This document shows positions 9,745 through 18,925 of a stretch of 54,280 bases of DNA, piece after piece. Both the position numbers and the translations under genes were made by a program. Each line of letters begins with the position of its first letter. The first letter of the stretch is position 1. The stretch is from an uncultured Clostridia bacterium (GTDB lineage Bacteria; Bacillota; Clostridia; Christensenellales; DTU072): the NCBI GenBank assembly GCA_944372095.1, contig CALVYG010000007.1, forward strand, positions 1 through 54,280, in the 5' to 3' direction. The notes under the pieces are model-generated. The model searched no databases. It was not told the DNA's origin and was given only the letters and a program-made list of their open reading frames with translations.

Positions 9745-11273
9745 CCTAAAATTAAATCCTTTTTATCCACGGTCTTATACTGTATCGCTTCCGCCAAATC
9801 GTCGAAAGTTATATTTTCTTTTCCGCCGAGGTCGGCAATTGTCCGCGCCGTTTTCAATATCCTGGTCGTTGCTCTCGGACTTAATTTTCTGTCGTCAAAT
9901 ACGCTTTTTAATAATTTTTCACTTTCAGCGTCAATTTTACAGAATTTATCGATAAGCTTATTCCCCATTTGCGAATTCGTATATATTCCGTATCCCGCAA
10001 ATCTCCTTAATTGTATTTCTCTCGCCTGTTCCACGCGTTTTCTTACTGTTTCGCTGTTTTCCGCCGTCGGAGCTGCCCGAAATTCTACGTATTCGATATT
10101 GTCAACTGTAACATATAAATCTATTCTGTCAAGCAAAGGACCTGATATTTTTGAAACATAATTCAATATCTCTCTTTGCGTACAGGTACATTCCTTTACA
10201 CCGCTTCCGTAATATCCGCACGGACAGGGATTCATACTCGCAATCAGCATAAACCGCGCAGGATATACTACGCTTCTGTTAACTCTTGCAACAGAGATTT
10301 TTCCGTCTTCAAGAGGCTGACGCAAAGCTTCCAACGCTTTACGGCTGTATTCGGGCATTTCGTCCAAGAACAGAACGCCGTTATGCGCAAGGCTGACTTC
10401 CCCGGGAACCGCTTTGCTCCCTCCGCCCGTAAGGCTGTATATACTTGCCGTATGATGCGGCGAACGGAAAGGACGCCTTTTAACCATTCCTTCCTCCGAT
10501 GACAGCAACCCGCTTACCGAATGGATTTTCGTTACCTCTATTCCTTCTTCAAAAGTCATTTTGGGCATAATCCCCGTAACGCATTTTGCAAGCATGGTTT
10601 TTCCCGTTCCGGGCGAACCGCACATAAGCAGATTATGACCTCCCGCAACTGCTATCTCCAAACCTCTTTTGGCAAGCAATTGACCTTTAATCTCGGCAAT
10701 ATCGACTTCCGGAATAATTTTTTCTCCCGCATCGTATCTGCAAGTTTTTAATGGCTCGTATTTTAATCCTGCCAGTAATCCGACGGTTTCTCCGAGATTT
10801 TTTACTGCATATACTTCCGCACCTTGCACGTATGCCGCTTCTTTCGCATTATCGGCAGGAACTATAAATCTTCTGTATCCTTCCTGCATCGCGCTCAGTA
10901 AAAGCGGCATTACTCCGTTTATTCTCCTTACTGTACCGTCAAGCGACAATTCTCCCAAAAATACATAATTTTTGCAATCCGAATAAGGAATTTGTCCTAC
11001 TGCGGCAAGATATCCGACAGCTATTGCAAGGTCTAATCCCGAACTGTCTTTCTTCACTTCGGCGGGAGCAAGATTTATAACTGTTTTATGGGCTCCGAAA
11101 TCAAATCCGCTGTTTGTGATTGCCGACCTTACACGCTCTTTCGATTCTTTCACCGCATTCGTTGCCAATCCGACTATATCCAGTGACGGTAATCCGTTTT
11201 GTGAAAAAACCTCTACTTCAACGGCATACCCTTCTATCCCGTCCAAAGCATAACTTTTAACCGTTGTAAACAT
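9741..11273 (-). CDS. comM: ComM/YifB family Mg-chelatase-like AAA+ ATPase
   Basis: 510 aa. In ComM-studied bacteria this family is a hexameric helicase that promotes branch migration during natural transformation. The N-terminal Lon-like domain contains FLGELSLDG. The Mg_chelatase AAA+ core has Walker A GSPGTGKTMLAK near residue 220 and Walker B VLFLDEMPE near 300. The Cys cluster typical of YifB is CPCGYYG...CTC. A C-terminal helical Mg_chelatase_C domain ends the protein. It overlaps dprA by 4 nt (ATGA), and the two probably act in DNA uptake or recombination. Preceded by the 700-aa surface protein. Confidence 0.95.
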   Translation of the reverse strand: MFTTVKSYALDGIEGYAVEVEVFSQNGLPSLDIVGLATNAVKESKERVRSAITNSGFDFGAHKTVINLAPAEVKKDSSGLDLAIAVGYLAAVGQIPYSDCKNYVFLGELSLDGTVRRINGVMPLLLSAMQEGYRRFIVPADNAKEAAYVQGAEVYAVKNLGETVGLLAGLKYEPLKTCRYDAGEKIIPEVDIAEIKGQLLAKRGLEIAVAGGHNLLMCGSPGTGKTMLAKCVTGIMPKMTFEEGIEVTKIHSVSGLLSSEEGMVKRRPFRSPHHTASIYSLTGGGSKAVPGEVSLAHNGVLFLDEMPEYSRKALEALRQPLEDGKISVARVNRSVVYPARFMLIASMNPCPCGYYGSGVKECTCTQREILNYVSKISGPLLDRIDLYVTVDNIEYVEFRAAPTAENSETVRKRVEQAREIQLRRFAGYGIYTNSQMGNKLIDKFCKIDAESEKLLKSVFDDRKLSPRATTRILKTARTIADLGGKENITFDDLAEAIQYKTVDKKDLILG

Positions 11274-11283
11274 CTTTTTTTAA

Positions 11284-13386
11284 TTATCCCCTTAATTTTC
11301 TGATAACAATCAATATTATGACAGCCGCTATGGCAACACCGCCCGTTCCGCATACTATCCATAAAAATGTAGACAGATTCATTTCATTTCCGAAAACGGT
11401 AATTGTTTTATCTGTTTCCCCCGTAGCGGATAATGTCGGAGCTTTTCCTCCTTCAACAACAAGTATATAGCGCGTATCGCCTTTCACTCGGAAATAGATT
11501 CTGTTGTTTTTGACTTCACTGTCTATTTTTTTGCCGCTCGACGCGTCTATAATTACAACGTCTCTGTCATAGTAATCGGTCGGTTTGTTCATTCCGACAA
11601 GTATACCCGTATTAAGAGGAGCTTTTAAACTTTCTCCATCTATTTTAAGGTTAAGAGCAAAATAATCGCTGAATGATTTATCAAAACCTGCCGCTTCGGT
11701 ATAATCCTTCCCGTCTCCTTCCCATTTCGATAAAGCAACGGTTATTACGCTTCCTTTCTTATAATCGGTAAAATCACTTGCCGTAACTTCCAACGTTATA
11801 TTCGGAGATGCGTATTCCGGAGACGAATTTATTACATATGAACATGAAACCGACTCCGTTATCTTTTCAGTTAATTCTTCTGCCGCACGTAGTATATCGG
11901 TTTTGGCCGAATTTTCGGAACTTAATAGCAAATTAAGCTTATTTATCGCCGTATTTATATTCTTTGCGGCATTTTCCGTATATAACGAAAAATCAATTGT
12001 TTTTAAAGTTTCAGCGCACTTTTTTACCGTTTCACTTATTTCCGTATCGGAAAAATAAGGGAAATTAAGTATATAGCGTGTCATATTCCCCGCATTGTCA
12101 TTAACAACAATCACTATTTCGTTACCGAATCCGTAACAATCGAAAAAAGCCGTATAATATTCACTAGTTGCCTGCGCTCCTTTTGTAAAGCTGAGTCTTC
12201 CGCTTTCATCTGTAACATCCGATATACCGCTTTCTTCTTTATCGTTTGCGTATAAATCGATACGGCATATTCCTCTCTCGTCGGATATATCAATTTGTCT
12301 CACAACTTTATCTATCACCGGCGGAGTCAGGTCAAATGCAGAATAAGGAATAACGATTTTTACCGATTCGGATACGTTACCCGCGTTATCCGCGGCATAA
12401 AGTATAACGGTATAATCTATAGCTTTATCGAGTATGATGCTTTCGGGAACCGGCGGAGCCGCTTCAAAATTGTATGTTATTCCGTTTATCGAATAAGACT
12501 GAACATCTTTCAATCCGCTTACGCCGTTATCTTCAAGAAAAGTAACCTTTATTTCATATTGTTTCGCATAACCGTTTTCTGTAATAGAAGGCGTTACGGT
12601 ATAATTCGGTATCGGCGGAGCCGCGTCGTCATAACCGTCCATTGCATAACTTCTTGAAATCCCGTTCCCGGCTCTATCATAACACACAACTTTTATTTCA
12701 CATCTTTTCTTTATCGTGAAATTAGTTTTTCCTCCCGTGCTTAAATCAACGGAATGAATTTCGGAAGTCTCGTTATTACCGTAATCGTAATAATAATAAA
12801 TTCCGGCTATACCGCTTCTTTCGTCAACGAAAACACTCCAATCAACCGTACCGATATACTCCTGACCCGTGCGTTTGAATTCAGTCATAGGTAAAATTGC
12901 CGTTCCGTTTTCAACGGGAACTTCTGCATCGTTGTAGAAATCAGCGTTTGCCTCACCGCAGGATAAACTTGTGTTTTCAGAATTATAAGCACGACAAATC
13001 AAAGAATATCTGCCTGTTCCGTTTGCCGCAAACTCAACCAATCCGTTTTCAGGAACGGCTTGAAGTTTTTCCGCTCCATAAGGTTTCCCGTCAATTGTAT
13101 ACTCAAATAAGTAAAACGGAGCCTCAATTCTGAATACCGCGGTAACGTTCGCGGCATACCCGCCGTCATAATCACGTTCCGTAATTATCGCAGACGTTCC
13201 GTTCACACCGTCAAAATAACTCCCTTTCAAAGATTGCAAAACAACGCTGTTTCCGGTATCGGCATTTGCAATCTGTCCGTTATTTTCAAAAGTGTTTTCC
13301 GCGAAAAAAACTGCGACAAAAGCCGCAAATAAAACAAGTGCAGAAAATAAAATCAATAACAGCTTTATATTTATCTTATTAACCAT
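11284..13386 (-). CDS. Secreted, membrane-anchored protein with Ig-like repeats
   Basis: 700 aa, function not recognised. It has an N-terminal signal or anchor helix (about residues 9-29) and a C-terminal TM helix (about 672-694) ending in RKLRG. The bulk is therefore extracytoplasmic. The middle holds recurring strands ending in D-x-AGN motifs (YDRAGNG, ADNAGNVSES, NDNAGNMTRY) every 90-110 residues, as in bacterial Ig-like domains of surface proteins. A helical stretch lies around 460-520. It is the first gene of the minus-strand housekeeping run (11 nt before comM) and has its own strong promoter. The role is unknown; an envelope or adhesion role is a guess. Confidence 0.75.
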   Translation of the reverse strand: MVNKINIKLLLILFSALVLFAAFVAVFFAENTFENNGQIANADTGNSVVLQSLKGSYFDGVNGTSAIITERDYDGGYAANVTAVFRIEAPFYLFEYTIDGKPYGAEKLQAVPENGLVEFAANGTGRYSLICRAYNSENTSLSCGEANADFYNDAEVPVENGTAILPMTEFKRTGQEYIGTVDWSVFVDERSGIAGIYYYYDYGNNETSEIHSVDLSTGGKTNFTIKKRCEIKVVCYDRAGNGISRSYAMDGYDDAAPPIPNYTVTPSITENGYAKQYEIKVTFLEDNGVSGLKDVQSYSINGITYNFEAAPPVPESIILDKAIDYTVILYAADNAGNVSESVKIVIPYSAFDLTPPVIDKVVRQIDISDERGICRIDLYANDKEESGISDVTDESGRLSFTKGAQATSEYYTAFFDCYGFGNEIVIVVNDNAGNMTRYILNFPYFSDTEISETVKKCAETLKTIDFSLYTENAAKNINTAINKLNLLLSSENSAKTDILRAAEELTEKITESVSCSYVINSSPEYASPNITLEVTASDFTDYKKGSVITVALSKWEGDGKDYTEAAGFDKSFSDYFALNLKIDGESLKAPLNTGILVGMNKPTDYYDRDVVIIDASSGKKIDSEVKNNRIYFRVKGDTRYILVVEGGKAPTLSATGETDKTITVFGNEMNLSTFLWIVCGTGGVAIAAVIILIVIRKLRG

Positions 13387-13687
13387 ATATAGTGTCCGTT
13401 TTTTGACTGCGTTATATTATAGCATACATATCCGCCGTTTTCAACCCCGCGAATAAATTTAATCACGTTATTATTTAATAATAAAAAAATTAAACATAAC
13501 TGAAAAAACAGCTCATTTTTGCGTGAACAGCAGAACTGTTTCCGACGCATAATCAAAAAATTCAATTTACCGAACGGAATTACAATTTGTTTTTCAATCA
13601 GATAATCGTATCACCCTCCAATCCGCTTTTCATAAGAATGTAATATAGGTTATCCCTTTGCGGTAAACCGAAATCAGGAGGTAATAG
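13387..13687. other. Intergenic region between divergent transcription units
   Basis: 301 bp without a supportable gene. The left part holds the minus-strand promoter described at 13416-13444. The right part leads into the ABC importer: an AT-rich stretch with an extended -10-like TGTAATAT (about 13640) but no clear -35, then SD CAGGAGG 6-12 nt before the ATG. No riboswitch fold that I recognise is present; in particular the TPP-element sequences expected if the importer were for thiamine precursors are missing. Confidence 0.5.
13416..13444 (-). promoter_or_regulatory. Sigma-A-type promoter of the housekeeping run
   Basis: Read on the minus strand: -35 TTGAAA (13444-13439), 17-nt spacer, -10 TATAAT (13421-13416) with an extended TGC before it. 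Transcription should start near 13409, giving a leader of about 23 nt before the ATG at 13386, where the SD is weak. It probably drives the gene at 11284-13386 and, with gaps of 11 nt or less from there through hslV, the genes behind it. Confidence 0.7.
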
Positions 13688-14686
13688 ATGAAAAAAATTT
13701 TAACGCTTTTTTTAATAATGGCTTTCGCCGTTCTCGGCTGTTGCTGCTTTGTTGCATGCGACAACAAAAATGACGACGGAGTCATTAAGGTAAACGAAGT
13801 AACGCATTCGATTTTTTATGCGCCTTTTTATGCCGCAATAAATCTCGGATATTTTGAAGAATACGGAATAAAGATTGAACTTACAAACGGAGGAGGTTCC
13901 GATAAAAGTATGACTGCTCTTATAAGCGGAGACGCGGATATAGCATTGCTCGGCCCCGAAACCTCGGTGTATGTAAAATCACAAGGAAGTTCAAACACTG
14001 CAAAAATTATCGGCCAACTCACGCAAAAAGACGGCTCGTTCCTTATCGGAAGAACAAAAGAACCTGATTTTACATGGACCGATTTACGCGGAAAAGAGGT
14101 CATAGGCGGTCGTCAGGGCGGAATGCCGGCAATGTGCCTCGAATACGCTGTCGCTCAGAACGGACTCGTTGACGGTACCGATATATTTATCAATTACGAT
14201 GTTCAGTTTGACCTTATTACCGCGGCTTTCGAAGGCGGCGTCGGCGATTATTGCACTATGTTCGAACCTAACGCAAGTCAATATGAAGCCGAAGGCAAAG
14301 GCTATATAGTCGCAAGTGTCGGACAGGAAGTCGGAAATATTGCTTATACATGTTTCATGGCAACTGAAAACTTCATAAAAGGAAACCGCCAAACCGTTAC
14401 CGATTTTATGCGCGCTGTCGTAAAAGGCGTAAATTATTGCCTTACACATTCGGCGGAAGAAATTGCAGACGCAGTTGCTCCCAGTTTTTCCACTACCGAT
14501 AAGGACCTCATTGTCAAGTCGGTTCAAAGCTATATGGATATTGATTCCTGGTCGGCGGTTCCTTATATGACGGAAAACAGCTTTTCTCAGCTTCAAGACG
14601 TTCTTCTCCGCGCCGGCACTATCAAATCCAAGGTCCCTTATGCGGAAGTTGTCGATAACTCAATACTTGACGAAATACTAAAATAA
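13688..14686 (+). CDS. ABC importer substrate-binding lipoprotein (NMT1/SsuA-like)
   Basis: 332 aa extracytoplasmic binding protein anchored by a lipid. The signal peptide ends in a lipobox FVAC with C24 as the lipidated residue. The mature part follows the NMT1/THI5-like and SsuA/ThiY pattern: an opening strand then FYAPFYAAINLGYFEEYG, GSDKSMTALISGDADIALLGPE, and the hinge strands. With the two genes behind it this forms an ABC importer. The ligand cannot be read from sequence: sulfonates, thiamine or pyrimidine precursors and related compounds are all possible. SD AGGAGG lies before the ATG. Confidence 0.9.
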   Translation: MKKILTLFLIMAFAVLGCCCFVACDNKNDDGVIKVNEVTHSIFYAPFYAAINLGYFEEYGIKIELTNGGGSDKSMTALISGDADIALLGPETSVYVKSQGSSNTAKIIGQLTQKDGSFLIGRTKEPDFTWTDLRGKEVIGGRQGGMPAMCLEYAVAQNGLVDGTDIFINYDVQFDLITAAFEGGVGDYCTMFEPNASQYEAEGKGYIVASVGQEVGNIAYTCFMATENFIKGNRQTVTDFMRAVVKGVNYCLTHSAEEIADAVAPSFSTTDKDLIVKSVQSYMDIDSWSAVPYMTENSFSQLQDVLLRAGTIKSKVPYAEVVDNSILDEILK

Positions 14687-14711
14687 TTAACCGATTTAAC
14701 GGAGACGAAAT

Positions 14712-15506
14712 ATGAAAATACTCGAATTGAAAAACTTAAACTTTACTTATCACAGTAAAGAACAGGAAACAAAAGCTCTCGATTCTGTCTCGTTTTCCGT
14801 AGAAGAAGGAGAATTTGTCGGATTGGTCGGTCCGAGCGGTTGCGGCAAAACGACAATTCTCAATCTTCTCGCGGGAATTTACCCTGCGGAAAAAGGAACG
14901 GTATTCCTTCGAGGAAATCCCCTGGAACATACAACGACGAAAATTGCTTTAATGCCGCAGCGCGACCAGCTTTTCGAATGGCGGACAATCGAAAAAAACG
15001 TAATGCTCGGACTTGAAATTACGGGAACTAAAACCAAAGAAAATATACGCTACGGATTATCGCTTCTCAATAAATACGGTCTCGGCGACTTCATAAAAAA
15101 ACATCCGTCAGAACTTTCGGGAGGTATGAGACAAAGAGCTGCTCTTATCCGTACACTGGTTCTCCGTCCGGATGTTCTCCTCCTCGACGAACCTTTTTCT
15201 GCTCTCGATTTTCAAACGAGATTAAACGTCTGCGACGATGTTTATTCGATTATCAAACAGGAAAAAAAGACCGCTCTTTTAGTAACTCACGATATAAGCG
15301 AATGTATTTCGCTTTGCGATAAAGTTATTGTGCTTTCTAAACGTCCCGCTCATATTTTGCAGACCGTCGGGATAGACATCGATAAATCTCTTTCTCCGTT
15401 AAAAAGAAGAGAAAGTCACGACTTCGGAAAATACTTCGAAGCCATATGGAAACTGTTGGAGGATAAAAATGAGTGCGGAACACAAACGTTATGTAAAAAA
15501 ACTTAA
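14712..15506 (+). CDS. ABC importer ATP-binding protein (SsuB/TauB/ThiZ-like)
   Basis: 264 aa cytoplasmic ATPase of the importer. Walker A GPSGCGKTT is near residue 39, the Q-loop is in MPQRDQLFEW, the signature is LSGGMRQRAAL and Walker B is VLLLDEPFSALD, followed by the H-loop histidine in VTHDISE. The MPQRDQLFEWRT spacing is typical of the nitrate/sulfonate/taurine subfamily. It starts 25 nt after the binding-protein stop and overlaps the permease gene by 38 nt, so the three are one operon. Confidence 0.94.
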   Translation: MKILELKNLNFTYHSKEQETKALDSVSFSVEEGEFVGLVGPSGCGKTTILNLLAGIYPAEKGTVFLRGNPLEHTTTKIALMPQRDQLFEWRTIEKNVMLGLEITGTKTKENIRYGLSLLNKYGLGDFIKKHPSELSGGMRQRAALIRTLVLRPDVLLLDEPFSALDFQTRLNVCDDVYSIIKQEKKTALLVTHDISECISLCDKVIVLSKRPAHILQTVGIDIDKSLSPLKRRESHDFGKYFEAIWKLLEDKNECGTQTLCKKT

Positions 15507-16260
15507 AATAAGACACGCCGTAATATGGTTATTGAGAATCGGGCTTCTCGCCGCTTTTCTGGGAATATGGGAACTGGTAGCCCACTATCGAATCGTTGAC
15601 CCGTTTATAATATCTTCTCCGTCAAGAATAGTTCGCCTTATAGGGGAATTGTACAGAGAAAACAATCTCTTCCCTCATATTCTCGCTTCGCTTTACGAAA
15701 CCGTTCTCGGATTTGTTATAGCTACGGTACTCGGAAGCCTCATAGCTATGGCTCTATGGTGGAGCAAAGGATTAAGAGACGTGCTTGAACCGTACCTTAT
15801 CACGCTTAATTCCTTACCGAAAATCGCTCTCGGACCGATTATAATCGTATGGATGGGAACGGGTGAAAAAGCTATAATTTTTATGGCGGTACTGATTTGC
15901 GTTATTATTACTATTATCAGTATGCTTTCGGGTTTCATCGGCGTCGATAAAGAAAAAATCATGCTTTTGCAATCAATGAAAGCCGGTAAATTAAAAATTA
16001 TGACCAAACTGATAATTCCCGCAAATATCCCTACCCTTATTTCCGTACTTAAAATCAACGTCGGATTAAGCTGGATAGGAAGCATTCTCGGAGAATACCT
16101 CAGTTCTCAAAAAGGATTAGGATACCTGCTTGTCTACGGTTCTCAGGTTTTTCAGCTCGATCTGGTTATGGCAAGTACGGTTATTCTGTGCCTGCTTGCC
16201 GGCGGAATGTACGGATTCGTTGCAATAATAGAAAAAATCGTGCGGAAACATTTCGGTTGA
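15469..16260 (+). CDS. ABC importer permease (SsuC/ThiX-like)
   Basis: 263 aa inner-membrane permease of the BPD_transp_1 family with about six TM helices. The ATPase-coupling EAA-like loop lies around residues 160-185 (MKAGKLKIMTKLIIPANIP), in place of the usual EAA...G...I.LP. The start is supported by SD GGAGG at 15458-15462, seven nt before the ATG, inside the end of the ATPase gene (38-nt overlap). It completes the importer with the binding lipoprotein and ATPase. The substrate is unknown. Confidence 0.93.
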   Translation: MSAEHKRYVKKLKIRHAVIWLLRIGLLAAFLGIWELVAHYRIVDPFIISSPSRIVRLIGELYRENNLFPHILASLYETVLGFVIATVLGSLIAMALWWSKGLRDVLEPYLITLNSLPKIALGPIIIVWMGTGEKAIIFMAVLICVIITIISMLSGFIGVDKEKIMLLQSMKAGKLKIMTKLIIPANIPTLISVLKINVGLSWIGSILGEYLSSQKGLGYLLVYGSQVFQLDLVMASTVILCLLAGGMYGFVAIIEKIVRKHFG

Positions 16261-16286
16261 AACTTCTGTAAAAAAAGTTTCAAAAA

Positions 16287-16307
16287 GGGCTACCGTTAAG
16301 GTAGCCC
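16287..16307 (-). terminator. Terminator downstream of dapA
   Basis: Perfect 8-bp arms (GGGCTACC 16287-16294, GGTAGCCC 16300-16307). On the minus strand the stem is followed by TTTTTG, so it acts on transcripts from dapA. It lies between two convergent units, and the plus-strand side has no T-run. Confidence 0.82.
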
Positions 16308-16342
16308 GCAGATACATATTTATTTGCAGATTTTTATAAAAA

Positions 16343-17239
16343 TTATTTGAGCACTACTCCGTTCTTTTTCATTTCTTCCAATAAAACTGCTTTATGCTTT
16401 TCTTCTATTACGGTAAGCGGCGCTCTTATATTCTCGTCGCAAAATCCCATAGCGTGCATTGCCGCTTTTACGGGAATGGGATTGACTTCCGAAAAAAGCG
16501 CGTGAATAAGCGGCAACATCGAATATTGAAGCTCCGCGCAACCTTTTATGTCGCCTTTGAAATAACGGTTGCACATTTCTACCGTTTTTTCCGGAACGAC
16601 ATTGCTGAGAACGGAAATTACGCCTTTTCCCCCCAATGAAAGAATAGGCAAAACCTGGTCGTCGTTTCCGCTGTATAAATCGAGCTTATCCCCGACAAGA
16701 GCCATTGTTTCGATTGCTTTTGAAATATTACCGCTTGCTTCCTTGATACCTGCAATATTCGGATGTTCGCTAAGCGCGAGATATGTAGAAGGCTCTATAT
16801 TGAGACCGGTACGGCTCGGAACGTTATAAAGTATAACGGGAACGGTACTGACGTCGGCAATTTCGGTAAACATCTTTATCAGTCCGCCCTGAGTGCATTT
16901 ATTATAATACGGCGTAACACAGAGAAGCGCATCGGCACCGTCTTCGCAAGCGCACTTTGCAAGGTCCAACGCATACTTTGTATCATTACTTCCGGCGCCT
17001 GCAATAACCGGTATTCTCTTATTTACTTTTTTTACCGCGAAAGCAACCGCGTCGCGGTGTTCGTCATCGCTTAAAGTGGACGATTCTCCCGTTGTTCCGC
17101 ATATTACGAGAGCGTTTACGCCCTTTTCAATCTGCCAATCGATAAGCCTGCCGAATTTTTCATAATCTATGCCGTCATCGTTAAACGGCGTAATCAACGC
17201 AGTGGCAACTCCCTGAAAGACCGTTTTGTTCTTTTTCAC
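16343..17239 (-). CDS. dapA: 4-hydroxy-tetrahydrodipicolinate synthase
   Basis: 298 aa TIM-barrel lyase condensing pyruvate with aspartate semialdehyde, the first committed step to lysine and diaminopimelate. Schiff-base lysine K166 (GIKEASGN) and catalytic Y138 (LYNVPSRTG) are present, as is the T-T dyad in GTTGESSTL. It starts with GTG, backed by SD GGAGGG and a consensus promoter at 17281-17309. The aspartate kinase that feeds this pathway is in the same window (32023-33336) but in another unit. Confidence 0.96.
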   Translation of the reverse strand: MKKNKTVFQGVATALITPFNDDGIDYEKFGRLIDWQIEKGVNALVICGTTGESSTLSDDEHRDAVAFAVKKVNKRIPVIAGAGSNDTKYALDLAKCACEDGADALLCVTPYYNKCTQGGLIKMFTEIADVSTVPVILYNVPSRTGLNIEPSTYLALSEHPNIAGIKEASGNISKAIETMALVGDKLDLYSGNDDQVLPILSLGGKGVISVLSNVVPEKTVEMCNRYFKGDIKGCAELQYSMLPLIHALFSEVNPIPVKAAMHAMGFCDENIRAPLTVIEEKHKAVLLEEMKKNGVVLK

Positions 17240-17280
17240 AATACCCTCCGCAAAATTTATAAACTGTTATTTTCTTTGAA

Positions 17281-17309
17281 ATATTACTATACCGTCCGGT
17301 GTTTGTCAA
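17281..17309 (-). promoter_or_regulatory. Sigma-A-type promoter of dapA
   Basis: Minus strand: -35 TTGACA (17309-17304), 17-nt spacer, -10 TAATAT (17286-17281). Start expected near 17274, giving a leader of about 35 nt with SD GGAGGG before the GTG at 17239. No lysine riboswitch fits in this short leader. Confidence 0.75.
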
Positions 17310-17349
17310 ACGAATGAAAACTTTCCGCCTGCAAAAATACAGAAATATT

Positions 17350-18864
17350 TCAAATACAATCCGATTCCTGTTTTTTTCTAATATATATGACGGCATCGGG
17401 TATTTTTGTTACAGTATCCGAACTGAGCATAGCGATATCGGTTTTCTCTTTCTGCGCCAATTCGCCGGCAAATCCGTTAATAAATGTAGCGTAGGCTACA
17501 GATAAGAGTATATTTTCCCGATTCGAGCTCTCTCCCAAAACCCCGCCGATTATTCCGCTCAGAACGTCTCCGCTCCCTCCGGTCGCCATCCCCGCGCATC
17601 CGCGGTTTACTATATACGTATCTTCTCCGTCCGTCACAATCGTCGAACTCCCTTTTAACAGTACGATAACTCCCCTCTCTGCGGCAAATTCCTTCGCCGT
17701 TTCTATCGGATTCCCGCTTATCTCCGTTATGCTTTTTCCCGTGAGCCTGGACATTTCACCTAAGTGCGGCGTAAGAATTATTTGCGCTTTTTTGTATCGC
17801 AGGATACCAATATCTTCCGAAAGCGCGTTCAGCGCGTCCGCGTCTATAACTACGGGAGTTTCGCTTGACTTTATTACGTATTCTAAAATCTTTCTTTTGT
17901 TTTTGCTCCTTCCCCAACCGGGTCCTATTACCGTCGCCGATACATTGCTCAGCGCTTTTTCCCATTCTCTCTTACGGAATTTCATCTCGCCGCGTTTTCC
18001 TCTTATCGGAAATATCGTACTTTCCTTTACATACGGCGCAATATACGGAATAACCGATTCGCTTATAATCAGTCTCGATATTCCGCAGCCTGCTCTGAGC
18101 GCGGATAAAGCCGAATCGGCAAGTTTTACCGCACCTTGATATTTCTCGCAACCGCCGATAATCGCCACCGTTCCGTATGTGCCTTTATGCGAATAATTTT
18201 TTCTCGGCAATACGATTTCTTTGAAATCTGCTTCTTCAACAAGATAGCAAGGTTTTTCCGTTATCGGTATACCTATGTCCGCATTTATAAGTTTTTTTAT
18301 CGCGTCTTTCGCTTTTCCGAGAAAATGTCCTGTTTTGTATGCCCCTATGCTTACCGTTAAATCGCTTATTACAAAAAGACTTCCCAAGCCGTTATCGCCG
18401 TTTAATCCGCTGTTTATGTCAACGGAAATAACATATGCGCCCGACGAATTGATTTTTTCTATCGCCAAAGCATATTTCCCTTCCGGATTTCCCCTGTATC
18501 CCGTACCGAAAATACAGTCTACCACGGTATCGTATACGGATAAATCCGTTTCTTCCGTAAAAAACTTTATCGGTATGTTTTTCTTTTTGCATACATCAAA
18601 ATAAAATTTACCGTCATTTGAAAATTTTTCTTCCAATAAAAACAGCACGCATTCTCGCGTGCCGTCATAAATTTCAGACGCAATGACATATCCGTCGCCG
18701 GCATTATTGCCGGTTCCGCAGACTATCGCCGTTTTTCCGTTAAACCCGTAAGCAGAAACCACTGCCTGTCCCGCTCTTTTCATAAGCGTTCCTGCCGGCG
18801 TACCTTTTTTTATTTCCTGTTCGTCCATACGGCGCATTACTGCCGTAGTTACCGTTTCTTTCAT
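17350..18864 (-). CDS. nnrD: Bifunctional NAD(P)H-hydrate epimerase / ADP-dependent dehydratase
   Basis: 504 aa metabolite-repair enzyme that restores NADH and NADPH from their damaged hydrates. The N-terminal YjeF_N epimerase half (about residues 1-205) has GTGNNAGDGYVIAS and the DCIFGTGYRG loop. The C-terminal ribokinase-like dehydratase half (about 225-495) has GGCEKYQGAVKLA, DADALNAL, LTPHLGEMSRL and the catalytic GSGDVLSGIIGG. Length matches the fused form common in bacteria. It ends 111 nt upstream of the dapA start. No functional link with dapA is evident. Confidence 0.94.
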   Translation of the reverse strand: MKETVTTAVMRRMDEQEIKKGTPAGTLMKRAGQAVVSAYGFNGKTAIVCGTGNNAGDGYVIASEIYDGTRECVLFLLEEKFSNDGKFYFDVCKKKNIPIKFFTEETDLSVYDTVVDCIFGTGYRGNPEGKYALAIEKINSSGAYVISVDINSGLNGDNGLGSLFVISDLTVSIGAYKTGHFLGKAKDAIKKLINADIGIPITEKPCYLVEEADFKEIVLPRKNYSHKGTYGTVAIIGGCEKYQGAVKLADSALSALRAGCGISRLIISESVIPYIAPYVKESTIFPIRGKRGEMKFRKREWEKALSNVSATVIGPGWGRSKNKRKILEYVIKSSETPVVIDADALNALSEDIGILRYKKAQIILTPHLGEMSRLTGKSITEISGNPIETAKEFAAERGVIVLLKGSSTIVTDGEDTYIVNRGCAGMATGGSGDVLSGIIGGVLGESSNRENILLSVAYATFINGFAGELAQKEKTDIAMLSSDTVTKIPDAVIYIRKKQESDCI

Positions 18865-18925
18865 CTTGTTTTACCGCTTTTTTTTCGCTTTTTTAATGTC
18901 AGAGGAACACAAAGTCCGCTTTTCA

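Noticed and set aside
13567..13687. TPP riboswitch before the ABC importer
   Set aside because: Neither CTGAGA nor the ACCTGAT...GCGTAGGGA block of the TPP element is present, so the importer cannot be assigned to thiamine precursors on this ground.
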